From NCBI GenBank assembly GCA_002633005.1, contig NMRA01000003.1, positions 2,282,075 through 2,344,074 of the forward strand: a DNA stretch of 62,000 nucleotides. The letters are read 5' to 3'. A model generated the notes under the pieces. The model worked only from the letters and a program-made list of their open reading frames with translations, searched no databases and had not been told where the DNA came from. Both the position numbers and the translations under genes were made by a program. Shown here one piece after another: positions 35,701 through 46,012 of this stretch. Position 1 is the stretch's first letter; each line of letters begins with the position of its first letter. Source of the stretch: Phoronis australis (Eukaryota > Phoronida > Phoronidae).

Positions 35701-38700
35701 GACAAGTGCCAGGATGAAATGCTTTGCAAGTTTACAATTTAGAAGAACTAGCAACATCCAATGCAAAATTTTGTTAGATATGAATGATCAAGATGAAATA
35801 TCAAAACGCTTTTACAGTTTTAGAAATTATCATTTCGTTTTCGTTTTAAGGAACTTTTGAGCTATTTTGAAAGAATCATAAAAGTCCTATTTTCAGAGCA
35901 TTTGCTAGAAAATTGTTTCACTTTAAGAACAATTCCTGGCAGCGTTTTAGAAAACAGAGCATAAAGCATGGTATCTGTTCCATTAGAATCCAATTAGCCA
36001 TTTCTAGGATGTGATGTTCTGACATTAGACAAATATGCGTTCTTGCCAGGGTCCTAACAACAATAGTAATAAGCCATGTAAATGCAACGAGTACAAATTA
36101 TGTTCAGCCTTATGACCTTTGACAAAACGAACCCCAGGAATCTCAGTTCAGTTGGCTGTGGGCAAAATCCAAACATCGCGCCACTGTGCATCGCATCCAC
36201 AACGTAATCAATGTGTTAATTCACAGAAACAACCCAGATTACACAGTCATGGTGTATAATTGCAGAGAATGTCACTGGCATTTCTACACCAAAAGGTTAA
36301 GAACAAGTACCGTCAATAATTCATCTTCCCATATATTTTAAATGAAACTATAGCGAAGCATAGCCTTGATGCATACCCAGCGGAGATACAAGGGATGATC
36401 ATTATTTGAAACATTCCCACTAAATGGAACAATACTGGTAAACTTAATAATAGACTTCAGGGGGTGCAAAGCAAGTCAGAAATGCTCTTCACTTGGAATA
36501 CATGTGGCATAATGCACCTACATGTGTGTGGACAAATTTCTCTGGCTTTTCCAGCATAGCTAAAGATTTTTAAACACGGTTCAGAGCCATGTTTGAATAA
36601 GTGAAGAGAGAGCCCCCCCCCAGTCCCAAGCATGGGTCTATACTTAACTACATCAACACACCTTGATACCCTGGATCATTCTGGCCACCTCTACTTTAGT
36701 TCGACCTTTGACTGAGGTTCCATTGACTCCCACTAGCTCGTCCCCAGAGGCCAATGTCGCGTCCTTGGCAGCCGGTGTGTTGTCAAAAATCTGCACCACA
36801 TACAGACACGGACATAGTGGGGCACCACCTCCAATACTGATACCTATCAGATTCTGTGTGTCTTTCTGTAAGGACACACTACCACTGGTCACCTTCATAC
36901 CCCTGCAAACAGAGCAAAATTACAAATTAACACGGCCAAATTTCATCAAAGTTACGACAAAAACCCGGACAAAAAAAAAAGCAAAACTAAATTATTTGAA
37001 CATCAGCCAGAAATGTTGATTTGAAATTTTCTCAGTTTTCGACAGGAACAAAAGTTGTAATTTCTTTAACACAGCATACTGTATATAGTTGAACCAGGAG
37101 AATGCGAGAGTTCTTCGAACTGATTACTTGATCCAACAAGCTAAAATGAAAATTACAGTGAACTCAAAAACATATATTTAAGCGGAACCAACCTTGAGGC
37201 AGAACAGCAGATGTTGATTTTATTTTTAATTGAAAAAAATTGTTATAGGACACTGTAGACCATGCCTCATGTATTCCAGACATCACTAGCAGCCTTGAGT
37301 ACAATACAAGGCTCGGCATAAGCAAGTAAACACTCAAAAATACGAGTGGAAAAAGTAAAATATGACTTGACCCTACTAACACGGATGTTTGTTTTGTTTT
37401 TTTGTTCGCCACTTTTTATGATCCCAAATTCAGGAATATGAGTGACAAATATGCCATCGAATATTTTTGAGCAGACATTTACGCCTATGTCGAGTGCTGC
37501 AATAAGATGACCACGTTCTTCATACGTTAAAGGAATATTTTGTACTCACTAGCAAGCATACATTCGGTTTACACTCGATCACACAAAAAGATCACGAATC
37601 TTCTCATACCACGACACAAAATAAGTCCAGACCCCTAGCAGATCATTCAGAGCATCAGCAAGTAAAGAATAAAACAATTTCATGTTTAATCTGGAATAGC
37701 ATGGAAATGTGCCTTTAAAATCATTTTTATTAAACCAATATATATAACATGACAATCCTTATGAAAAATACAATACCTAAATGCCAAAACAGGTCCCTAC
37801 ACATTCACAACCACTGGGTTCAATGCCCAACAGGGAAGGACCTGTGATGAAGTCCTCACTACCACTGCTTATCACAGGTATGACCGACACAGCCATTAAA
37901 GAACTAGAAGTCCCCTAGCTGCACAACACAGCATACAACAAAGATACCAATATGCTGGATAGCAAACATACAGTGAATTAATCAGTTTAGTTAAAGCTTG
38001 AACACTGTTGTAGATAAGTGCTTTGTTTTTATGGGCACTCGGGAATCTTTATTAATAACTCTCACAAGCTCTTTTTAATTTTTTTGTGGCGCTAATGACA
38101 ACACTACACTTTACATCATATTAAATCATTGTTTGCGCATGTACGCATTGCCCATGACTTGAGTTGGTAACGGAAATGGAATCCCATTGCAGCAAGGAAT
38201 TCATGAGACCAAGAGTGATAACCTTTAAATTGATTTTAAAAGTTATAACCGCTTTGGTGTGAACAGGGTATATCATGCAATACTATCATAAAAACCACAT
38301 GACTTGGGCAGCCAAATAAGTCATCACAGTGTCACTTTCATAAGTGTTAGGACTTCGTGTATCATTTATTGAATGAGTGGAGCCAAAACACCAATGTTCT
38401 AATGCCAAACATTTTATTACAACCTTTGTAAATGTTCACAGAATGCAGTACCATCCATAATGTTTTAAAAATCTACCACAAGTGCATTATCCAATACACA
38501 CATGACCAGTATGTACAACACATAGGGAACTAATAGGAATGAGCCAGTAGACAATGTTACATTAATACATTAAATGTCTTTCTTCCAGCAGTTATGCCAC
38601 GTTTATCAGAGCAACCCACATAACCTAGATCAATACTTTAAAAGGGCTGCCATGCTATTTAGAGAGGACACTTGTTGAATGTGATAGTATATAAATAGAG

Positions 38701-41700
38701 TACAATATGCGATTCATTGTCTTTTGTGTTCACTTTTGAATCTTCAGAGGGAAAAGAAGGATGAGGCAATGGAAATGTAATGGCTCATTGTCATGGTTTA
38801 GGATGACCTGGAGGTAGATGACTACTGATGTTGCACCTGTCACACAGCCCTTATAACTTAGGTAATAAAATACTGCACACGCCTAGGTAAACTGACACAA
38901 ACTGCAGACAGAGAAGGCATGTAGATAAAATACATATGGTAACAGTACAATAAATAGGGGTGTGTTACTTACACACGGTCTTCCCAGGGAAGGCATTGAA
39001 ACTTGTTCTCGTCTGAGAAGTAGTCGTCCATGTTGAATGTAGGTAATAGCTGATATGTGGTATGATTGGATACCATGACACAGTTTCAGATATAATGATT
39101 AGCCCGCTAGTTACATCTTTGCAGCACACCCGCCCTTACATGGAGAGCCTGGTCTGATATGCTGGTTAAATAATACCATTATAATACTATTTCAAACAAT
39201 ACCCTTCTAGTCAGGGGTTTACATTGCAAAAAGAATGTTTTCAAATTGTTCAAATGCTATAATTACACGTAAGTTTAATTACATAAAATGACAAAAGAAT
39301 TTTTAAATTCATTGCAACCAGTAAGTTTTACACAGGAAAAAATGTTAAGAAAGCCAAACGAGAAAATGTCATGGATATTACCACTGCTCTTCTTGTGAGG
39401 GTAAACACCATTCAGTGTACCACTGGTAAATAGCCTTCTGTACTTGTTGAGCTTCCAGGTACATTTGTGCAAGCGAATTTTGGTTACAAGGAATAGAAGG
39501 AAACAACAATTGGACAACAAATGAACGAACAATACTTTTTGTAATCTGCTCGAAACTAGTTGTTGCCGTCCTCTCCAAAACAGAACGGCCCCAAGAGGGA
39601 GAGCTGTAGCCAAATCCACCTGAAAATTAACAGGAATCAGGATTGCTATTACATGCTCATGTGTAAAAGTTTCGCTGCTTGAAATTTCTAGATATCATTC
39701 TGAAATGCTCTTCCCAAACATACTAAAAAAGCCCCTTGTCAAGGGTGCTGCAGAAGTGAAGTAAGTTAGAGAGTTGCCATCACGTAAACTTGTGTTAGGT
39801 TTCATGGAAATTTATCAACCAGTTCTCTGGCTATAATCTACTAGAAACATTCTACCCAAAAAATACTGAAAAGTGAAAAGCATCATCCCCGGCCTCAGGG
39901 CTGGGGCAGATTGAAATATGGCTCAAGTTTCATTTAAATGCATCCATTGGTTCAACAAATATCATCCGAAAATACTCTTCCTCCCAAAAGTAATGAAAAA
40001 GCACCTTCTTGACACTGAAAAACCCATTATCGAAAATTGCTTGGTGCCAGCGCTTCGTCATTACATACGTCTTTGTAAAGTTTCATTGAAAATCCACCTA
40101 TTGGTTCTCAAGTTATCATTTGGAAACTTCTTCCCCAACAAATAGGGCTGAAAAAACATATCGAGACCGAAACGGCCACTAGGGGGTGCCACAGTGGTTG
40201 ACACTCACGGAAATTGACTAATGTTGGCACATTGTAGACAGATAACTCTGAGTCAAGTTTCATTGAAATCCATCCATTGGTTCTCGAGACATTTAAAAAC
40301 ACTCTTCTCCAAGAACTCTAAAGACCCACCCTCTGGCCTTGGAGGGCGGGGCACATTGAAATGGGGCATGCGCCATTCTAATGATGCTCTACACACTTGT
40401 GCTACATTTGATCATGATTCGACCAGAAGTTTTCAAGATACTGAGGAAACAGCCAGACAACCAGACACTTGGACAGGATGACAATAAAAACCTTACCCAA
40501 GACAATACTACTTTCACCCACTCCAGATTCATCATTTTTATATTTACCCACCTGAAATGATACCACAAAGCTGCCAAAATAGCCAAGGGCAAAATATACA
40601 CCTGAGGCATTCTTCAAACAAAGCAATAACCCATTTCCAAGAAATATTAAATAAGTATAAAACAAAATCATTAGCACATACCGTAATTCAACATGAATGT
40701 CACCTTTGCTATGTAAATCTTTTTCTAAATTCTAAAAATCCAATGAAAGCAAACATTGTTACATTCAATATGATTGGTCTCAGCCTGTCAGACAAAGCTT
40801 TATGATCAAAATCATGAAATCAAAGCACAGGGAAAAGGAAGAAATTTTGCTGTAAACTAATTTAACATTTTGCTTGGTGTTTTGCTATCTTTTGAGGAAT
40901 CGATGACTTCAAAAAATTTTCATAACGACTACCAGTACATTTTATGATCACAATGTTATTTCATAATTAATCACTCATATGTAGTAATGAGCAATCTGCT
41001 TCCATAACTCATGAACCAAATTAGACAGTGACATCTATTGGATAAGCAATAAATCGAGCACTTCAGTTCTACATGGACATACCAAAGTTAATCAGACAAA
41101 ATACCATTGTGCTGTTAAAAGTAGTGCATTGATATGGTATAGGTAAGAATTATTACCTATACCATATCAAGACACAAATTTATAACCGCACAATTACCAC
41201 CTGCGATTATAATATTTTTTTACTGCAATAGTGTAATATCCACTCTTGATATAGCTCCAAATCATGGTGTCATGAATTATCATGACAATAATTAAGAGCA
41301 ATTTCAATCATTTCCTATGACTTACAACGGTCTCAGCAAAACAGTTTAGGTTATATAATCATTCCAGACATCCTTGTGTTTTTACTTACTATGTCACTGA
41401 CCAGTGCCTACTCACAGTGAAACTCTATAAGCGAGACAGCTGTCCAGACTTCATTCATGATTATGATTTGGATGAAATCACCAGATCGTTCAATATTCTT
41501 GTTGTTTTGCACTTAAACCCACACATATTTCTAATCACTCTATATTGTAGCTAGAGTTAATAAACTTTGTGTGTTAGTAGAAACTCAACAACTGTGTTTG
41601 TTTTGGTGCTTTTCTCCATCAACTTGCTACCTTGTGAACCAATTTTCTATTTACCATTCAGAACCGTGTAATTAACAAAACTACCCTGAAATATCCCACA

Positions 41701-44700
41701 CATGGTGAAATGCACCTTGTCACTAGATGGCGATAGGGTAGTCAGTGGAAAGCACTCTGTATTCTTGTACAGATTTAATGCAGCATGCTATTTAACAAAT
41801 TCTTTGCGGACATCACTTCAAGAAATGCCACTGCAGGGTGGTGATATATTCAAATGTTCTACACAAAAATATCCGACGTCTCAAACTATCCGTGAATGTC
41901 AACTCAACATGTCTCGTATACCAGAATTAGACGTAGCATTTCTAACCAATCAACAAATTTCCAATTAGCATGATAACCTATAATGTTTCCTCTCTCATTA
42001 GACCCAATTAAAACTGTATCTTCCTAATGCTAAATGTAGTAGATAACTTAAACATGGAATTACAATCCAGTTTCCCCACACTTCTATCAATACCATTGAA
42101 CCTGGGAACATGTACAGTAAAATCTCATAAATAACTTCTGTTGGTCTCAGCTTCGACCTCTGGGTCAAGAAATGAGCATCTTAATTTATCAGTCATGGAG
42201 CAAGTGTCCAGAGGAAAGCAAAGATAACGTACTTTAATAAGTCTCACCACAGATTTTCCAAGTAAACGTTAAGCTTGTACGACAGTTTGCCAAAAAGCCA
42301 TAAAACCAGAAGTTGTTTCACAACACCAACTAATTTTTGGAAATTCACTTATAGGGTGTCAAAAAGATGTACTGCCAAAACCCATGTTTGCTAGTAAAGG
42401 GTATAAAAGTATCGCGGCATGCAAAATTCAGAAAAAAACAGCCTGTAGAAGTGGTATCTCACCTTTAAGAGTCCAGATGAAATGTCATCTTAGAAATTTC
42501 CGTTAGTTTTCGACAGTAGAAATGAGACCTAAGGTCAAGATTCACTTATTAGTTCTTTTTGGGGAAAGTTCCCTTTATTTATCGGTAGGTCATATTTTCA
42601 TGTTACACTTTGAAAGGGTGAATTTTGAGGTCATCTGGAACATAGCATTAGGTCTGAGGTCACCTAGTACACAGCATTAGGTTTGAGGTCACCTGGTACA
42701 CAGTATTAGGTTTGAGGTCAAGTGGTACATAGCATTAGGTTTGAGGTCACCTGGTACACAGCATTAGGTTTATCTTTAGCTGCCATGTTAAAAAACCAGT
42801 ACCCAAGTTTCTGGAACTTGCCATCTGGTGGAGCAAATGACAAAATTTCATCAACCCACATAAAAATTCACGGAAACAGCAGTCTCTTACAAGGTTATTT
42901 CAACAATGGCAAGAATCATATGTTGCACTACTCAAGGAGATTGGTGATATATTTTACAAATTTCAGCCAGCATCCCCAAGTTCACTGTAATATCTTCAAT
43001 TTCTGACAAGATCAGCTTCTAATCAAAAATTGTCTATGAAACAGTCAACTTTCATAGATCTATCCATGAGCAAGAAATCAGAAACCAATGAGTCTTGACA
43101 GTAACCAGAGATAGGAAAATAACCTCAAGTGACACATTGGGCTGACAAAGGTAACACAAGCGAAGAAAAAAGGGTGCACACAGCACGTCTTCCAAGTTAA
43201 ATGCAGAACCATAAATAGAACATTTTTCAATTCTGTTATTTAGTGTATGTAATCAAAAGGCAATTCCCAAAGACATGCTAGCAGGTACTTGAGAGACAAC
43301 CAGAGGAGCACGGGAGACGAGACATTCCATGGGGTCTTGAGAATCTTCCCCTGGGAACTTTTCATTCGTCTTGACTTGAATTTTGGTTCATTCCTATATC
43401 TTCTTATGGTTAAGAGTTAAACTTTCACTCCAATACTCGTAGAAATATGCGTTTATGTACTTTGAGCACCTTAATCCGTTAGACATGTGCAATGAACAGT
43501 CATAAAAAATCATACCCTCAAAAGCCTGTTCGACATGACCGACTTTCCTACAAACAATTCCCTCTTCATCAAACACCCTTTCCTAATAACTTCAACAGAT
43601 ATATGAGTACCACTTGGAATTCTTTGGGAAAAAAGTATCTCAATAGTCTTACAGAACTTTTCACTGCCATCAGGAGTATTGTCTTTGAGCAATTTACCAA
43701 TGACGAACTTTAAACTTTCATCCTTGCTATAGCAGTCAATGCCATTTTTTGTTATTCCAACACATATTTTTGGTTGTTTCTGCCACAAGTCTTGACTTGA
43801 AGTTTACTCAGGGCTTGGAATGACCAATGACAAAAAAAGCAGAAATTTTTACGGCCCAAAACATGCGCGCAGCCTTGAAATAGGCGATGTGGACCTTTTG
43901 CCGACAAAATTCGGGAGGACTAAAAAAAAATACGGTACCACCTCCAGAAGCGTGCACCTGCGTCTTTTTAGCTCGTCCGTCCACTCCCGCACTCCCACCT
44001 ACACACATTTTTGGCTGCAGAGCCGTAGTATTTGTCACCGCGGATTACAATCACACAAGACGCCACTGAAAAATCCACCACACTATCCTAGATGCCCCGG
44101 CAATGTTGGCAATTTACGTTCCTCCGAAATATAAAGAGCAAGTTCCACTTTTTCAGGTGAAAGACGTCGGCAATGCTGCGGTAAGAAACAAATCTGCGGC
44201 GGAGACTTTATATCAAATCCGATTTTTTTACGCGGAAATATAATAAAATATGCGGACAGAACATTTGAAAAAAGCGGAAATCCGCGTTTCCGCGGAAAAT
44301 GCCAAGCCTTGTTTTCTTGACTAATTTGAAATTTTATCCGTCTTTTTCGTGAATAGTGCAGTATTTGTAAGGGGGTCAAAAGAGTTATTGCCCCAAAGCC
44401 AGGAGTTCAGCTAGGATTTCAAAAATAGGGCATCCAAAATGGTTTTCCAATTTCTCAAGCTGTAACCCACTCATTTCCTATGTCCCTGAGAAAGGATCAC
44501 TTTACATGGGCGGCGCACCATAGGGGGCTGGCGGGAAGGCTATAGTTCTCCACATTTTTCAGTGCTACGCTGCACATGGTCTATAGGCCACGGCGTGCAC
44601 CACAGAGGAGGCTGAGGGGGCTTTAGTCCCCCACTTTTTTCAGAGCTGCGCCCCCATGCTTTAAGAAAGTAATTAGCGCTTTTGTTAAAGTGATATTTTT

Positions 44701-45840
44701 AAGTGTATAATGTATTTGGATGAGGTGAAAACTAAAGTGAAAAATTACTTTGTTCCGAGTTTGGAAGTCAGGCGTCCTAACCAGTCAACCAAAGAGCAAT
44801 TGCTCATACACAAGTGATTAAGAGAGGCTTTCATAATAATTGCATTCACTTCTTCACTACAAATTTTCTTATTTTTTTAGCCAGAATTGCACTAAAGCCA
44901 TTTAAAAACATGGGGCTGAAATGCATTCAAAACTGGATGGGGAGTATTGACTCAACGACAGAATAAGGGCTAGTTGCCTTCCTAGTATAGGCTATGGCTA
45001 ACCCCAATTTGGGCTGGTGGCGCTAGAGGTACAACGTAGCCTCAACTTTTAATGTGGTCCTTCATGGCGCACAAATACTGAATAACGGCTGCTGGGCATC
45101 ATTATCCATTTTAGGACCCACCAACTGTAGTCACTAGATTTTGATTTCACACCTGTCACCAATCGTCCAATGTCACCTTGTCCTTAGGCAATGACCATCG
45201 CCTCTGTTGGCCCGAAGCAGAGGCGATGTAGAGGCTATAGGCTCTCTGTACGCCGGAAGCTTTTCGGCGAATTATGCCTCGCACCGACTAAACCATCAAA
45301 GTCACGTTGTTATAAATACCTTTTGCGCATAGAGGAACACCTTAGGAGGTTGTCGATGTGTTTAATTCCTTCCAACTCGAACAAATACTCCCGTTATGAA
45401 ACTTTTTCTTCGAGCAGTCCCTATTTCAGTTCCCAAAATCGTNNNNNNNNNNNNNNNNNNNNNNNNNNNNNNNNNNNNNNNNNNNNNNNNNNNNNNNNNN
45501 NNNNNNNNNNNNNNNNNNNNNNNNNNNNNNNNNNNNNNNNNNNNNNNNNNNNNNNNNNNNNNNNNNNNNNNNNNNNNNNNNNNNNNNNNNNNNNNNNNNN
45601 NNNNNNNNNNNNNNNNNNNNNNNNNNNNNNNNNNNNNNNNNNNNNNNNNNNNNNNNNNGGCTTATTCTAAGGGGAGGTTGCTTTTCAGGGCAATGCAATT
45701 CGTAAACCTGGCCGGACTAAAATGAAGAACCCTGGAAACTTAAAGAGTACAAAGTGGCGCTGAAAAGAGGTGAGCTTCAACCTCAAGTTTTGTATAAAAT
45801 CTTACATTTTGTCCTCTTCGATGTCGTAGTAGGGATCCAT
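26478..45840 (-). CDS. PICK1: PICK1, PDZ and BAR domain protein, complete gene
   Basis: Peripheral membrane adaptor. Its PDZ domain binds C-termini of receptors, transporters and PKC-alpha; its BAR domain senses and bends membrane during endocytosis and vesicle formation. Exons: 45840-45806 or 39031-38973 (alternative starts), then 36902-36662, 34956-34890, 33415-33326, 32608-32492, 32128-31995, 30841-30749, 29916-29816, 29181-29087, 26749-26478. All phases join: 1269 nt (422 aa) with the proximal start, 414 aa with the distal one; human PICK1 is 415 aa. In the 422-aa numbering, PDZ is about residues 24-105 with QKD and LIGISIGGG, and the CPC zinc/lipid motif is at 50-52. BAR is about 150-365 with DGLVKKLEELEKTAEMYKG, CREPQPSAS and PDTRLTIKKYLD. 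An acidic stretch (Asp389-394) ends the protein, as in mammals. Confidence 0.97.
27790..28985. repeat. Dispersed repeat family A, internally repetitive block
   Basis: Recurring boxes: TGCCACTAGGAGGTGCCACA (28134, 28499 and variants), TTGAGGACCTTTGAAGATAC (28335, 28763) and GGAGATACAGC. It ends with CACCGGCCGGACGGATGGAC, a tail resembling one common in marine invertebrate repeats. Lies in PICK1 intron 9; its open frames are not genes. Confidence 0.75.
29087..29181 (-). CDS. PICK1: PICK1 exon 9 (BAR)
   Basis: Encodes LILRCRQEARVRFAKLRSDV and KMELLDQKH. The acceptor is preceded by a TTGTTGTTG tract. Confidence 0.96.
29551..29731. repeat. Long palindrome, about 80-bp arms, in PICK1 intron
   Basis: Left arm ACATTATTACTAAAATCTAT with GTCTATTTACACCAAC and GTTTTGGTTGGTCATTTC; the right arm is the inverse, with few mismatches. 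The loop is roughly 29630-29650. RNA from either strand would fold into a long hairpin. Confidence 0.9.
29816..29916 (-). CDS. PICK1: PICK1 exon 8 (BAR)
   Basis: Encodes SYCLKVKEMDDEEYSYATLQ and EPLYRVETGNYEY, matching human SYCLKVKEMDDEEYS and EPLYRVSTGNYEYR. Confidence 0.97.
30749..30841 (-). CDS. PICK1: PICK1 exon 7 (BAR)
   Basis: 31 codons with DLNTFLLKAVPDTRLTIKKY and LDTKFEYL, the most conserved BAR segment. Phase 0 at both ends. Confidence 0.97.
31995..32128 (-). CDS. PICK1: PICK1 exon 6 (BAR)
   Basis: Encodes AFGEVFASIGCREPQPSAS and AHRNIEKFAIRC, close to human AFGDVFSVIGVREPQPAAS. Phase 0 end. Confidence 0.97.
32492..32608 (-). CDS. PICK1: PICK1 exon 5 (BAR helix)
   Basis: Encodes DGLVKKLEELEKTAEMYKG and LLKSFFDLSQTHR, the first long BAR helix. 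Phase 1 at both ends; the donor is the unusual GTTTGT. Confidence 0.96.
33217..33351 (-). repeat. PICK1: 45-bp tandem repeat of an exon-intron junction, 3 copies
   Basis: Copies start at 33217, 33262 and 33307. Each carries the end of PICK1 exon 4 (CTGAGTAGGGCAAT) followed by AATG|GTAAGTTATG. Copies differ at only a few positions, so the expansion is recent. Confidence 0.95.
33326..33415 (-). CDS. PICK1: PICK1 exon 4 (PDZ-BAR linker), donor triplicated
   Basis: 90 bp encoding LKKVKHKIVENMNSG and TADALGLSRAILCN. The conserved donor is AATG|GTAAGT at 33325. Two more copies of the exon end and donor follow in tandem, with alternative ends at 33281 and 33236. Confidence 0.95.
33527..34806. mobile_element. 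1.28-kb DNA transposon relic, TACTA target duplication
   Basis: Left end CCGTATTCGCCCTAATAAGC; the right end in reverse is TCGTATTCGCCCTAATAAGC, one mismatch at the first base, then GCCC on both sides. TACTA flanks both ends (33522-33526 and 34807-34811). Further AAGCGCCC boxes lie just inside. The longest internal frame (33734-34015, plus) shows no transposase motif, so it is nonautonomous. Confidence 0.85.
34890..34956 (-). CDS. PICK1: PICK1 exon 3 (end of PDZ)
   Basis: 67 bp encoding GAVTINYNKLHADPKQGKSLDI, given here in two parts as GAVTINYNKL and HADPKQGKSLDI (human GEVTIHYNKLQADPKQGMSLDI likewise). Phase 0 start, phase 1 end. Confidence 0.95.
36662..36902 (-). CDS. PICK1: PICK1 exon 2 (PDZ domain)
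   Basis: 241 bp holding almost the whole PDZ domain: QKDTQNLIGISIGGG, CPCLYVVQIFDNTPAA, SGDELVGVNGTSVKG, TKVEVARMIQ. It ends in phase 0 with donor GTGTGTTG. Confidence 0.97.
38973..39031 (-). CDS. PICK1: PICK1 proximal alternative first coding exon (1b)
   Basis: ATG at 39031, encoding MDDYFSDENKFQCLPWEDR plus two bases, with donor GTAAGT. It ends in phase 2 exactly like exon 1a, so both splice to exon 2 in frame (WEDRVGMKV). It lies about 6.8 kb closer to exon 2. Either a second promoter or an alternative leader; transcript evidence is needed to choose. Confidence 0.65.
39382..39619 (-). other. Candidate unassigned exon upstream of PICK1 exon 1b
   Basis: 238 bp open in one frame for 78 codons, bounded by TTTTCAG and AGTG|GTAATA. 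Reads SSPSWGRSVLERTATT, then SIVRSFVVQLLFPSIPC and YLEAQQVQKAIYQWYTEWC. More GC-rich than its surroundings. It does not join PICK1 exons in frame, since inserting it after exon 1a gives a stop. A second frame is also open, which weakens the case. No family recognised. Confidence 0.3.
39780..40480. repeat. Diverged family A-like repeat
   Basis: Several copies of TTTCATTGAAA-CCATCCATTGGTTC-type sequence, GCCACTAGGGGGTGCCACAG at 40168, and an end with GCCAGACAACCAGACACTTG. Open frames here are repeat artefacts. Confidence 0.5.
41129..41170. repeat. Perfect 18-bp hairpin
   Basis: TTGATATGGTATAGGTAA at 41129-41146 and its exact inverse at 41153-41170, with a 6-base loop. Lies between PICK1 exons 1a and 1b. 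Confidence 0.9.
42624..42770. repeat. 29-bp minisatellite with AGGTCA boxes, about 5 copies
   Basis: AGCATTAGGT-TTGAGGTCAC-CTGGTACAC recurs at 42644, 42673, 42702, 42731 and 42760 with few changes. Each unit carries TGAGGTCA. Confidence 0.92.
43394..43788 (-). pseudogene. Coding relic with one frameshift in PICK1 intron; not recognised
   Basis: Minus-strand frame 43788-43560 reads KICVGITKNGIDCYSKDE, then TPDGSEKFCKTIEILFSQ and GTHISVEVIRKG. One missing base near 43560 moves the reading to VFDEEGIVCRKVGHVEQAF and EGMIFYDC. Upstream it is cut by the element at 43809. The even amino-acid mix across the shift suggests a decayed gene copy. Family unknown. Confidence 0.4.
43809..44311. mobile_element. 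MITE-like element with CAGGGCTTGG ends, copy 3
   Basis: Starts CAGGGCTTGGAATGACCAAT and ends ATGCCAAGCCTTG. The first 45 bp match copies 1 and 2; the interior is longer. TCTTGACT occurs at 43790-43797 and 44315-44322 and may be an 8-bp target duplication, but it lies a few bases outside the matched ends. Confidence 0.7.
44505..44659. repeat. Foldback repeat CATGGGCGGCGC, two diverged units
   Basis: CATGGGCGGCGCACCA and GGGGGCT-GG-GGGCTATAG match 52672-52755; a second unit with GCACCACAGAGGAGGCTGAG follows at once. Confidence 0.65.
45443..45658. other. Assembly gap, 216 N
   Basis: Unknown bases. Frames spanning this gap are meaningless. 45010-45442 to its left shows no recognisable gene. Confidence 1.
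45806..45840 (-). CDS. PICK1: PICK1 distal first coding exon (1a)
   Basis: Encodes MDPYYDIEEDK plus two bases; with exon 2 this gives EEDKMGMKVTSG. It is the counterpart of human MFADLDYDIEEDKLG, so this is the ancestral start. Only 35 coding bases, followed by donor GTAAGATTT. Gives a 414-aa protein. Confidence 0.85.
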
Positions 45841-46000
45841 CTTGGATAATCCGGAAGATATCGTAGCTTGTGTCTACGGAAATATCCGAAGTATTCCGAA
45901 TGGTCACGAAGGTCTTGCGTTTCTTCAGCCTGCGAGTAAAGTTCTCACTGACTTAACCAACATAGAGTTGACATTAAGTGGGTTTCGTTGATCGGAGTGA

Positions 46001-46012
46001 TCCGCCATCTTG
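46001..46012 (-). promoter_or_regulatory. PICK1: YY1-type motif near the PICK1 distal promoter
   Basis: CAAGATGGCGGA on the minus strand, 161 bp before the exon 1a ATG. In animals this motif sits just downstream of many start sites in this orientation, so it supports a PICK1 start near 46.0 kb. Confidence 0.5.

Noticed and set aside
45191-45725. Plus and minus frames across the large N block
   Set aside because: Mostly made of unknown bases; flanks show no family.
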